64,000 bases of DNA from JACKEQ01 sp041389565 (GTDB lineage: Bacteria; Myxococcota_A; UBA796; GCA-2862545): positions 186,001-250,000 of the forward strand of contig JAWKRP010000005.1 of NCBI GenBank assembly GCA_041389565.1. Reading direction: 5' to 3'. Positions 26,552 through 34,170 of this stretch are shown one piece after another. The notes under the pieces are model-generated. The model saw only the letters and a program-made list of their open reading frames with translations, made no database searches and had not been told where the DNA came from. Within the stretch, counting starts at the first letter, position 1. Every line of letters starts with the position of its first letter. The position numbers and the translations under genes are program-made.

Positions 26552-28507
26552 ATGCCCCTCTTCGACACGCCCGCGTGCCAGGTCCTCGTCCACCTGGCCG
26601 CCGCAGCCACCGCACGCCAGGTGGCGGAGAGCCTCGCGGGCTGGGTGGTCTCCGGCCAGCTCCAGGCGATCGCGGTGTGGACGCTCGACGGCCGAACGGG
26701 TCCGCTGCGCCCGCTCCATGCCGAGGGCGTCGACGCGTCGATCCTGGAGTGGAAGGTGCTCCCGGGTACCCAGCAGTCTCCGCTGTGGCGGGCCATCGAG
26801 AGCGGGGAAGACCTCGTGCTGACCGAGGTCTCCGAGAAGCTCGCCGCCACAGGGGTGCCGCACTGGAGGGTGGTCCTGCTCCGGGGGAAGGCCGGAAACG
26901 CCGTCGGGGTCGCGCTGTGCGGGCTCGAGGGCGAGGAAGCACCCGAGCACTCCGAAACCGTGTTCCACACCGCGGGTCTCGCGCTCGAGCGGGCCCAGCA
27001 CGCTGACAGGCACGCCGTCTTCGCGGGCCTGTTCGCGCACGTCGCCGAGCTCACGCGCGACGGCGTGATCACCGCCACCCCCGACGGCGCGATCCTCGCG
27101 TACAACCCCGCGCTCGAGAAGCTCGCGGGATGGACGCCCGAAGAGGTGCGCACCCACGGGTGGACCAACCTCGTGTACCCGGATCCGGTCGTACGGGACG
27201 ACCTCCAGCGCGGCATCGTCGCGCTCATGATGGGCACGCCGTCCGAAGGCGTCGTGCGCACGCTGGCCTGCAAGGACGGCACCCAGCTCAACGCTGCGAT
27301 CTGGAGCCGCCTCGTGCCGCACCCCTCCGGGTTCCCGCCGGCCATGATCGGGGTGCTGCGCGACGTCACGTCCGACCGCGTGGCCCGGCGTCGCGCCATC
27401 TGGGAAGAGAGCCACGCTCAGCTCGGGCGGCTCGCCGGAGGCATCGCGCACGAGTTCAACAACCTGTTGGCCGCCGTCATGGGCCACGCCGAGATCGTCG
27501 CGCTGCTCGCCACCGACGAGTCCATCCGGTCCCACGCCGACACCATCGTCCGGAGCGCCGAGCGCGGCGCCGAGCTCTCGACCCAGCTCCTCGCCTTCAG
27601 CGGGTCGGGGAACACCCGCACCGACCCCGTGTCCATCCCGTCCATCGTGGGCCAGGTCGCCGAGCTGTTCCGGGCGCGCCTCCTGCCCGGCGTCACGCTC
27701 GATGTCTCCGTCACACCGGGCCTCCCGCCCATCGAAGCCGACGCCGGCCAGATCCACCAGGTGCTGATGAACCTCCTCGGGAACGCGCTCGACGCGGTCG
27801 GGCCGAGCGGGACGCTCACGCTGGCCGCCGACCTCGCGCCCATCCCCGAGGCCGTCCGGTATCGCTCGCCCCACGCGCCGGGTCCCGACGACGCGCTCGT
27901 CCGCCTGCGCCTGCGAGACGATGGGCCGGGCTTCAGCGCCGACGCCCTCGCGAACCTGTTCGTGCCGTTCTACTCCGGGAAGGCGCAGGGGCACGGCGTG
28001 GGTCTGCCTGCGGTCCGCGGCATCGTCGGGGCCCACGGCGGCGCCATCGACGTGTGGAACGACAGCGGCGCGGTGATCGACGTCTACCTGCCCGTCAGCA
28101 CGCGTCCCGAGCTCACCCTGCCGGCCCTCCTCCACGACTCGCCGGGCCACGGCGAGCATGTCTGGCTCGTCGACGATCAGCCCGCGGTGCTCGAGTTCAG
28201 CACCATCTCCCTCGAGTCGCGGGGCTACGCAGTCCGGGGGTTCGCCACCGTCGCAGCGCTGCGCGAGGCCCTCACGCGCGACTTCGAGCCCCCCGGAGTG
28301 GTCGTGCTCGACGTGGTGATGCCGGATGGCGGCGGCCCGGCGGCCCTCGAAGCCCTGACCGACGCGGGGCTCGCTCCGGCCGTGGTGTGGACGTCCGGCC
28401 ACACGCCCGACCACGTCGAGCTGCCCGAAGACGCCGCGTTCCTGCAGAAGCCGTACACGGGGGCAGACCTCGCCTCGGTCGTGAATCGCGCGCTGTCGCG
28501 GGGCTGA
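26552..28507 (+). CDS. Hybrid sensor histidine kinase (GAF-PAS-HisKA-HATPase-REC)
   Basis: A soluble signalling protein of 651 residues. The first 150 residues resemble a GAF domain (LAAAATARQVAESLAGWVV, then an LVLTEVSEKLAAT segment). A PAS domain follows at about 166-275 (LTRDGVITATPDGAILAYN; WTPEEVRTHGWTNLVYPD). The HisKA helix has GGIAHEFNNLL with the phospho-accepting His300. The ATPase core has NLLGNALDAV, RDDGPGFS and GVGLPAVRGI. A C-terminal receiver domain has VWLVDDQPAVLEFS, VVVLDVVMPDG with phospho-acceptor Asp587, and LQKPY. There is no transmembrane segment, so it senses a cytoplasmic cue. No response regulator with an output domain lies next to it, so the partner is elsewhere or the REC domain feeds a relay. 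Confidence 0.93.
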   Translation: MPLFDTPACQVLVHLAAAATARQVAESLAGWVVSGQLQAIAVWTLDGRTGPLRPLHAEGVDASILEWKVLPGTQQSPLWRAIESGEDLVLTEVSEKLAATGVPHWRVVLLRGKAGNAVGVALCGLEGEEAPEHSETVFHTAGLALERAQHADRHAVFAGLFAHVAELTRDGVITATPDGAILAYNPALEKLAGWTPEEVRTHGWTNLVYPDPVVRDDLQRGIVALMMGTPSEGVVRTLACKDGTQLNAAIWSRLVPHPSGFPPAMIGVLRDVTSDRVARRRAIWEESHAQLGRLAGGIAHEFNNLLAAVMGHAEIVALLATDESIRSHADTIVRSAERGAELSTQLLAFSGSGNTRTDPVSIPSIVGQVAELFRARLLPGVTLDVSVTPGLPPIEADAGQIHQVLMNLLGNALDAVGPSGTLTLAADLAPIPEAVRYRSPHAPGPDDALVRLRLRDDGPGFSADALANLFVPFYSGKAQGHGVGLPAVRGIVGAHGGAIDVWNDSGAVIDVYLPVSTRPELTLPALLHDSPGHGEHVWLVDDQPAVLEFSTISLESRGYAVRGFATVAALREALTRDFEPPGVVVLDVVMPDGGGPAALEALTDAGLAPAVVWTSGHTPDHVELPEDAAFLQKPYTGADLASVVNRALSRG

Positions 28508-28508
28508 T

Positions 28509-28814
28509 TCAGCGCCCCGTCTCGAGCTCCTTCACGAGGCCCTCGAGGATGCGCTTCTCGTCGGGTGTGGGAGCCGTGATGCCGGACAGCAGCCGCGCCG
28601 CGCCGTCTTCCGTGCGGTGCGCGCGCTTCCAGAGGCGCTGACGGTCGGCCTCGGACAGCACGAGAGTGGCGAGACGGTTGTTCAGGCGGTCCCACTCGGC
28701 GTCGGACTGCCCCTTCTCCCTGCGCAGATCGCGCATCACATCCGCTGCGGACGGCCCCGCTGGAGTGGCCGGCTCCACGCCGAAGAGCTTCTTGACGGAG
28801 TCCCAGAGTCCCAT
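28509..28814 (-). CDS. Small hypothetical charged helical protein
   Basis: This 101-residue protein is not recognised. It starts MGLWDSVKKLFG, a possible amphipathic helix like those that touch membranes. It continues as a charged, Arg/Glu/Asp-rich helical sequence (DVMRDLRREKGQSDAEWDRL, SEADRQRLWKRAHRTEDGAA) ending KRILEGLVKELETGR. Codon use is that of a real gene. It converges with the histidine kinase gene with one base between stops, and its start faces the CapA-like gene. No function is proposed. Confidence 0.7.
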   Translation of the reverse strand: MGLWDSVKKLFGVEPATPAGPSAADVMRDLRREKGQSDAEWDRLNNRLATLVLSEADRQRLWKRAHRTEDGAARLLSGITAPTPDEKRILEGLVKELETGR

Positions 28815-28870
28815 GGTCTGGGTGTAACTGCGCCGGTTGCCCCGCACCCCACAGCAAGTGAGGTTGGAGC

Positions 28871-30103
28871 ATGGTCCTGCTCCTCGCCGCCTGTGGACCG
28901 TACGCCGCGTGGCCCGAGCCGACCGACGCGTTCCCGTACGTGTTCACACCCGTCACCGACCTCGAGCCCTACGAAGAGGTGCGGTGGGAGACCGAGACGT
29001 GGGACACCACCGACCCCGTCATGACGGGCCTGTACATCCAGAAGTCCTTCTACCACCGGCCTGGCGCGCCGATCGAAGCCCTCGAGCACTTCGACGCCAT
29101 GCGCCCCACGCTGCCACCGCTCGGAGAGGGCCTCCAGCTCGCGTTCGTCGGCGACATCATGCACATCGACCAGCACAGCTGGGCCACGTACACCGAGCCG
29201 TCCCACGCGCTGCTCGAGCACGCCGACCTGCGCATCGGGAACCTCGAGACCCCCACGTCGGTCGACCACTCCACGGTGCCGCGGGCGCTCGGTCTGTACG
29301 CGTTCAACGCGCCTCCCGAGATGCTCGACGGGCTGCCGGTGGACGTGCTCCAGCTCACGAACAACCACAGCCTCGACGCCGACGACCTCGGGCTCGAGAA
29401 CACCGTGGCAGCCGTGCAGCAGCGGGGAATCGTGCCCACGGGCGTCGATGCGCAGGCCACGGTGGACGTTTCCGGCACCCGCGTCGCGTTCCTCGCGTAC
29501 ACGTGGGGCCTGAACGACGGTCGGCGGTCGTCCGTGCACGAGCTCCACATCGTGCCGTTCGGCCACCTCGGCGAAGACATCCCGCTCGACCTCGTGCGCA
29601 CCCAGATCTCCGAAGCGCGCGACGACGCCGGGCTCGTCGTGGTGATGCTGCACTGGGGCTACGAGTACGAGTACTACCCCGACCCGCACTTCATGCAGCT
29701 CGCGCGCGAGATCGTGGCGGCGGGCGCCGACCTCGTGGTGGGCCAGGGTCCCCATGTCGCGCAGCCACCGGAGCTCTGCACGGTGAACCAGCCCGACCAC
29801 GTGCCCGGGATCGGCACCTGCAGCGTGCAGACCGCCGACGGCGTGCCCCGCACGGCCGCCGTGCTGTACTCCCTCGGGAACTTCGGCACCGACATGCTCA
29901 CGATCCCCACGCAGGTCGGCCTGGTCGCGACGGTGAGCCTCGATTCCGCCGGAGTCACGGGCCTGGCCTGGGAAGCCGTCGCGTCCGTGAAGGTGGGCGC
30001 GGAGCCCCTGGTGGTCCCGCTCGCCACCCTCCTCGACGATCCGCTGTACGCGGAAGAAGACGCCCGGCTGCGCGCGCACCTGGGCTCGCACTGGATACGG
30101 TGA
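28871..30103 (+). CDS. CapA/PgsA-like metallophosphatase-fold lipoprotein
   Basis: The 410-residue product begins MVLLLAACGP, a lipoprotein signal of only seven residues before the Cys. An in-frame TGA at 28859-28861 leaves no room for a longer start. The body matches the CapA family (calcineurin-like phosphoesterase fold, linked to poly-gamma-glutamate capsule synthesis and related export): AFVGDIMHIDQHSW, IGNLETPTS, LQLTNNHSLDADDLGLENT, VVVMLHWGYEYEYYPDPHF, AGADLVVGQGPHVAQP and YSLGNFGTD. The final metal-site phrase and the paired NNH and GPHV motifs are typical. No capBC genes are nearby, so a polyglutamate role is not supported here; a general surface phosphoesterase-like protein is safer. 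Confidence 0.9.
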   Translation: MVLLLAACGPYAAWPEPTDAFPYVFTPVTDLEPYEEVRWETETWDTTDPVMTGLYIQKSFYHRPGAPIEALEHFDAMRPTLPPLGEGLQLAFVGDIMHIDQHSWATYTEPSHALLEHADLRIGNLETPTSVDHSTVPRALGLYAFNAPPEMLDGLPVDVLQLTNNHSLDADDLGLENTVAAVQQRGIVPTGVDAQATVDVSGTRVAFLAYTWGLNDGRRSSVHELHIVPFGHLGEDIPLDLVRTQISEARDDAGLVVVMLHWGYEYEYYPDPHFMQLAREIVAAGADLVVGQGPHVAQPPELCTVNQPDHVPGIGTCSVQTADGVPRTAAVLYSLGNFGTDMLTIPTQVGLVATVSLDSAGVTGLAWEAVASVKVGAEPLVVPLATLLDDPLYAEEDARLRAHLGSHWIR

Positions 30104-30122
30104 CCGCCCGGAGGTCTCCCCG

Positions 30123-30725
30123 ATGAAGATCGTGCTGTACGGCATGGGCCGTCCCACCCGAGCCACCCGCGCGGCCTGGGCCCTGGAGGAAGCCGGCGCA
30201 GACTGGTCCGCAGAAGCGGTCGACCCGCGATCGGCCGAGTACCGCGCGCTGAACCCGATGGGCACGGTGCCTGCCATCGTCGTCGACGGCGTGCTGCTCA
30301 CCGAGTCCGCGGCGATCTGCACCTGGGTCGGCGAGCACTTCCCGGAAGCCGGCCTCGTCCCCGCGCCCCGCACGCCCGAGCGCGCGCAGTACGACCGCTG
30401 GTCGAGCTTCGTCGTCACCGAGCTCGAGCAGCCGTGCTGGCTGAAGGCGAAGCACACGTTCGTCCTGCCGGAGCACCTGCGCGTGCCTCAGGTGAAGAAC
30501 GCGGCCCAGTGGGAGTTCACGCGAGCCGCAGGCGTGCTCTCGGAGGCCCTCGGCGACCGTCCGTTCCTGGTGGGCGACCAGTTCACGTGCGCCGACATCC
30601 TCGCGGCCCACACGTGCTTCTGGGCGCAGCGTGCGGGCTTCGACCTGCCGACCGGCCTCGCCACCTACGCGGGTCGGCACGCCCAGCGGCCCGCGTTCCA
30701 GCGCGCGATGTCACGCCCGCACTGA
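30123..30725 (+). CDS. Glutathione S-transferase
   Basis: The 200-residue product has the thioredoxin-like N-terminal domain (MKIVLYGMGRPTRATRAAW; NPMGTVPAIVVDGVLLTES, where cis-Pro and Glu-Ser bind glutathione) and an all-helical C-terminal domain (DRPFLVGDQFTCADILAAHT with the conserved N-capping box Asp). Length is normal. AGGTCTCCCCG lies before the ATG. The gene follows the CapA-like gene after 19 bases, so it may be co-transcribed. Substrate is unknown; detoxification of electrophiles is the family role. Confidence 0.92.
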   Translation: MKIVLYGMGRPTRATRAAWALEEAGADWSAEAVDPRSAEYRALNPMGTVPAIVVDGVLLTESAAICTWVGEHFPEAGLVPAPRTPERAQYDRWSSFVVTELEQPCWLKAKHTFVLPEHLRVPQVKNAAQWEFTRAAGVLSEALGDRPFLVGDQFTCADILAAHTCFWAQRAGFDLPTGLATYAGRHAQRPAFQRAMSRPH

Positions 30726-30745
30726 GTCCCGAGGGCGCGCGTGAG

Positions 30746-30931
30746 TCAGGCGCGGCGACGCGGCGACGCCGGCACCCACACCTTGCCGCGGCGCTGGTAG
30801 ACGCAGTCTTCGGACTGCACCCAGCACAGCTGACCTTCGGGAGCGAGCTCCCAGAGCTCTTCGACGCGCTCGACCGGCGGAGCCCACGTTCCGGGGTCGA
30901 AGCGAACGGTCTGTGCGGTGGAGCTGGACAT
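30746..30931 (-). CDS. Small hypothetical protein (61 aa)
   Basis: The protein is not recognised. It is a compact acidic then basic sequence with PGTWAPPVERVEELWELAPE, GQLCWVQSEDCVYQRRGK and a basic end PASPRRRA. Two Cys residues are eight apart. The start has a GAGAGG just upstream, and codon use fits a coding gene. It converges with the GST gene. The short length makes the call less certain. Confidence 0.6.
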   Translation of the reverse strand: MSSSTAQTVRFDPGTWAPPVERVEELWELAPEGQLCWVQSEDCVYQRRGKVWVPASPRRRA

Positions 30932-31005
30932 GGCGCCTCTCTCTCTTCATACGTCCGACCCGCGAGAAGCATCGACAGGGAATGTCAAAGCGCGTCGCAC
31001 TCCCG

Positions 31006-31362
31006 CTACTTCCCGAAGCCCAGGGCGTTCCCGACTCCCTTGATGAACCCGCCTACCTCGCCGAAGGCCTGCTTCAGGCCCGCGCCCACGAGGCATCCCG
31101 ACGCCTCGGCGCAGCCATCGGCGCCGACCACGCACGTCGTGAGGCGCTCGAGGTCCTTCTCCGACGCATCGGCTGCGAAGTCGTCGAGCGAGGCCACACA
31201 CTCGGTGTAGGCATCGGGGCCCTCTGGCTCGCACACCTCGACGAGGTGCGCGCACATGGCCTCGGCCGGAGTGGGGGTCGCGGCTTCGTACGCGACGTAG
31301 CCCCCCGCGAGCCCGCCCACGAGGATCCCACCGATCAGGATGCCAGCCACCAGGTTCCGCAT
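31006..31362 (-). CDS. Small membrane-anchored or secreted Cys-containing protein
   Basis: This 118-residue protein is not recognised. It opens with a glycine-rich hydrophobic span (VAGILIGGILVGGLAGGYVA), which is either an uncleaved N-terminal anchor or a signal peptide, then a short domain with five Cys (AMCAHLVEVCEP, YTECVAS, LTTCVVGADGCAEASGC). It ends in a Gly/Phe-rich tail (FIKGVGNALGFGK). The cysteine pattern suggests a small disulfide-bonded domain outside the cytoplasm. GGAGG lies before the ATG at 31362. Confidence 0.72.
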   Translation of the reverse strand: MRNLVAGILIGGILVGGLAGGYVAYEAATPTPAEAMCAHLVEVCEPEGPDAYTECVASLDDFAADASEKDLERLTTCVVGADGCAEASGCLVGAGLKQAFGEVGGFIKGVGNALGFGK

Positions 31363-31384
31363 CGAACGACCTCCGACCCCGGGA

Positions 31385-31407
31385 GCTCCGCGAACCGCCC
31401 GCGGAGC
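31385..31407 (-). terminator. Hairpin between two minus-strand genes
   Basis: GCTCCGCG (31385-31392) and CGCGGAGC (31400-31407) form an 8-base stem with a 7-base loop in the 150-base gap after the VWA lipoprotein gene. The stem shares its core with the hairpin at 22731-22756. It may end the VWA transcript or sit in the leader of the small protein; no T run is present. Confidence 0.4.
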
Positions 31408-31512
31408 CCTGAACGGGTACGAAGAGCGTAGTCACGCGGCGGCGGCCGGAGAGCGGCATGCCGTTCGATTCATGCCGAATTCAAGGAGGAGTCAGCGAGC
31501 CACAGAGCGCGC

Positions 31513-33150
31513 TCACGGCACGCAGGTGGGCGCCTCGGTGTAGGAGACCTCGATCTGCGAGCCCGGCGTGAGCTGGCCGGCGAGCGTCTGGATGTTCACC
31601 GCGTTCGCGACGGGATCGTACGTCCAGCCCGCGATGAGCACGGCTCCGTCGGCCACCACCGACATCGTGCCGGGAACCGGCGTGCCCGTGAGCGGCACGG
31701 AGTACTCGGTGGGCAGGGTGGAACCGAGGTCGGCCATCTGCGGGCCCCACTGGTTCGTGCAGATGTCGAGCGCCAGACCGCCCGTGGCCGCGGCCATGTC
31801 GATGTAGCGGTCTGCGCCCTGTGCGAGCGCATCGGACTGGCTCTGGCACGAGTTCGTGATGTTCGCGACCGCGCTCACCGTGAGCATGCCGGGTGTCTGG
31901 ACGTACGCCTGGTACACACCCACCGCGCCCGCGATGGTGTCGTACGGAGCCTGCGTGTCGTTCGGATCGTGCGACTGCTCGTTCTCGTCGCTGATCATGA
32001 TGAGGTGCAGGAACCCGTCGGGACGGCGGAAGTCTTCGTTGCACCCGCCCGGCGCGGTGTCGACGAGCGCACGGCCCGCGAGCGCGAACAGACGCTCGGT
32101 GTCCTGGTTGTTCGGGTTCGACTGGCTGCCCGCGAGCACGGCCGCATCGAAGTCGGACGCGTAGTTCGTGGTGGTGGAGTCGAACCACGTGTTCAGGCAC
32201 CCGTCGTCGTACGTGACGACCCCGATGCGCCAGTCGGCCGTGACCGCTCCGAGGCCCGCCACGAAGTCGTCGAGCGCGTCGGCCATGTCGGAGTTCCGGG
32301 CATCCATCGATCCGGACTGGTCGACCGCGAAGATGATGTCGAGCGCGGGGTTCGGCGGGACCGCCGCGACATCGAGCACCGACGTGACGAACGAGGAGCC
32401 GGTCTGCACCGCGAACACATCGCCGTCGGGATCGTTGCTGGAGACCGTCAGTGTGCCGAGAGAGCCCGTCACGACGGCCTGGGGCTCGAACACCACCTCC
32501 ACGGGCACGCTGTCGCCGGGCCCGATCTGGAGGGGCAGCGCGTTCGGCTGGACGAGCGCCATGCTGCCGTCGCTCGCGAAGTCGATCTGGTCGACCACGA
32601 GCACGTCGCCGCCGACATTGGACATCCAGATCGCCTTGGACTCCGAGCACGCGACCTCGACGTTCCCGAAGTCGTACGCATCGGGCGACACCACGAGATC
32701 GGGGACCGCTCCGGTCCCGATCAGCGCGACCTCGACCACGGGCTCGTCGGGATCGTCGGACTCCACGAGCGCGCGGCCGATGCTCTGGCCCGTGGACGGG
32801 AGGTACGTGACGTCGACCACTGTGGACTCCCCGGGCTCGAGCAGGAACGACGTGTTCCCGGCCACGGCGAAGGCGGTGGAGTCGACCACACCGATGTCGG
32901 ACACCGTGAGGCGCGCATCGCCGATGTTCCGGACCGAGAACGACGCCAGCGTGGCCTGACCGACCGGGCGGATGCCGAAGTCGATCTCCAGCGGGTTCAC
33001 CACGATGTCGGGTTCGGTGACCTCGACCGGTGGGGGCGGCTCGTCGGTGTCGACGGGCACGTCGGTGTCGACGAGCTCGGGATCCTTCGGGAACGCATTC
33101 AGCGAGTTCTCGGAACAACCGAGCAGAGCGAAGATCAGAAGGTGAGACAA
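31513..33150 (-). CDS. VWA-domain lipoprotein with HYDIN/ASPM-like Ig domains
   Basis: The 545-residue product has a short lipoprotein signal (LLIFALLGCSE, Cys12) and an acidic Pro-rich linker. Two beta domains of the HYDIN/choice-of-anchor kind follow (IDFGIRPVGQATLASFSVRN, YDFGNVEVACSESKAIWMSN). A von Willebrand A domain starts near 255 with an intact MIDAS start DQSGSM, and continues with RIGVVTYDDGC and HLIMISDENEQS. A last beta segment ends in a Cys (EAPTCVP). VWA domains bind ligands through a metal ion, so an adhesion or protein-binding surface role is inferred. The start is TTG with GAGG six bases upstream. Reading upstream in frame stays open for several codons (SRSV), so a rarer start could give a slightly longer signal. 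Confidence 0.87.
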   Translation of the reverse strand: MSHLLIFALLGCSENSLNAFPKDPELVDTDVPVDTDEPPPPVEVTEPDIVVNPLEIDFGIRPVGQATLASFSVRNIGDARLTVSDIGVVDSTAFAVAGNTSFLLEPGESTVVDVTYLPSTGQSIGRALVESDDPDEPVVEVALIGTGAVPDLVVSPDAYDFGNVEVACSESKAIWMSNVGGDVLVVDQIDFASDGSMALVQPNALPLQIGPGDSVPVEVVFEPQAVVTGSLGTLTVSSNDPDGDVFAVQTGSSFVTSVLDVAAVPPNPALDIIFAVDQSGSMDARNSDMADALDDFVAGLGAVTADWRIGVVTYDDGCLNTWFDSTTTNYASDFDAAVLAGSQSNPNNQDTERLFALAGRALVDTAPGGCNEDFRRPDGFLHLIMISDENEQSHDPNDTQAPYDTIAGAVGVYQAYVQTPGMLTVSAVANITNSCQSQSDALAQGADRYIDMAAATGGLALDICTNQWGPQMADLGSTLPTEYSVPLTGTPVPGTMSVVADGAVLIAGWTYDPVANAVNIQTLAGQLTPGSQIEVSYTEAPTCVP

Positions 33151-33280
33151 AACAGACCTCGAGAACAGGTCTGAATTGTAGCGGGCGCCGGGCCCGACTG
33201 CGACACCTGTGATCGGGCCGTACCCCCATCGAGCCCGAGCGCCAGTGCATCGAGCTCTGCAAACGCCTCGAACGCGGGCC

Positions 33281-34096
33281 CTATGCTGTCGCGACCCCGT
33301 CGAGGAACGCGATCAGCGCAGCGGTCACGGCCTCGGGCTGCTCGAGCGTGGACGTGTGCCCGGCATCCTGGATGTCCACCCACACCGCGCCCTCGATCCG
33401 CTCGAACATCGCGCGCGCCCGCTCCCTCGCGATGGCGCGGTCGCCCGTGCCGTGCATCACGGCCGTCGGGCACCGGATGTGCGCGAGCTCCTCTTCACAG
33501 GCCTCGCGCTCGAGCACGCCGCGCACGGCCTTGTAGATCGACCGGCGGTTGTCCATCAGCGCGAGCGTCAGGCGCTCGACGTCGTCCGCCCGCGCGGGGT
33601 CGGACACGAAGGCCTCGGCGCACATGATCCCGAGCACCTGCCGGGCCAGCCACCGCCGCACCCCGAGGAGGCGCGCGGCCCACATCAGGCGCCCGTACTT
33701 CGGGAGGTGGGCCGTCGGCTCGGGATCCGCGGCGGACTCCAGGATCACGAGGCTCCGCACGAGCTCCGGTCGGCGCGCGGCGACCCGCATCCCCACGAAC
33801 CCTCCCATGCTCAGCCCGACGAAGTGCACGGGCTGCCCCAGCGGCTCGAGGATCGCGATCGCATCGGACGTCACCTGCTCGATGGACACCGAGCGCCCCT
33901 CGGGCACGTCGCTGCGGCCCTGACCGCGGTGGTCCCACGCGATCACCCGGTACTGGCCGGCCAGCGCGTCGATCTGCGGACGGTACATCTCCGCGGACCA
34001 CAGGAGACCGTGGCTCATGGCGACGATCGGACCGTCGCCACCGGTGTCCTCGACCCAGATCCTGCACCCGTCGATCGTCCGGAATCCCGTTCCCAT
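33281..34096 (-). CDS. Alpha/beta hydrolase
   Basis: The 271-residue enzyme has the alpha/beta hydrolase fold. MSHGLLWSAEMYRPQI provides the oxyanion region, WDHRGQGRSD follows, the nucleophile elbow is GLSMGG (Ser96), and VMHGTGDRAI holds the likely acid Asp and AGHTSTLEQPE the catalytic His. A cap domain rich in Arg and Ala lies between (about 120-215). The layout resembles small-molecule esterases and C-C hydrolases; no specific substrate can be assigned. GGAGGGGC precedes the ATG. It is followed by a 130-base gap to the VWA gene start on the same strand. Confidence 0.9.
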   Translation of the reverse strand: MGTGFRTIDGCRIWVEDTGGDGPIVAMSHGLLWSAEMYRPQIDALAGQYRVIAWDHRGQGRSDVPEGRSVSIEQVTSDAIAILEPLGQPVHFVGLSMGGFVGMRVAARRPELVRSLVILESAADPEPTAHLPKYGRLMWAARLLGVRRWLARQVLGIMCAEAFVSDPARADDVERLTLALMDNRRSIYKAVRGVLEREACEEELAHIRCPTAVMHGTGDRAIARERARAMFERIEGAVWVDIQDAGHTSTLEQPEAVTAALIAFLDGVATA

Positions 34097-34170
34097 CCGC
34101 CCCTCCCCCGGCCCCGGGTTCCCGCGACCGGAACCCTTCGGCGAGCTCTGAGTACCGCAGTGCGCCCCGC

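Noticed and set aside
23541..26942. An 1133-codon minus-strand open frame under the helicase, pirin and kinase genes
   Set aside because: It runs through three clear plus-strand genes and its sequence is the usual Arg/Gly/Pro antisense pattern.
28871..30103. Calling the CapA-like gene a poly-gamma-glutamate capsule gene
   Set aside because: No capB or capC partner is nearby and the family includes many proteins with other roles.
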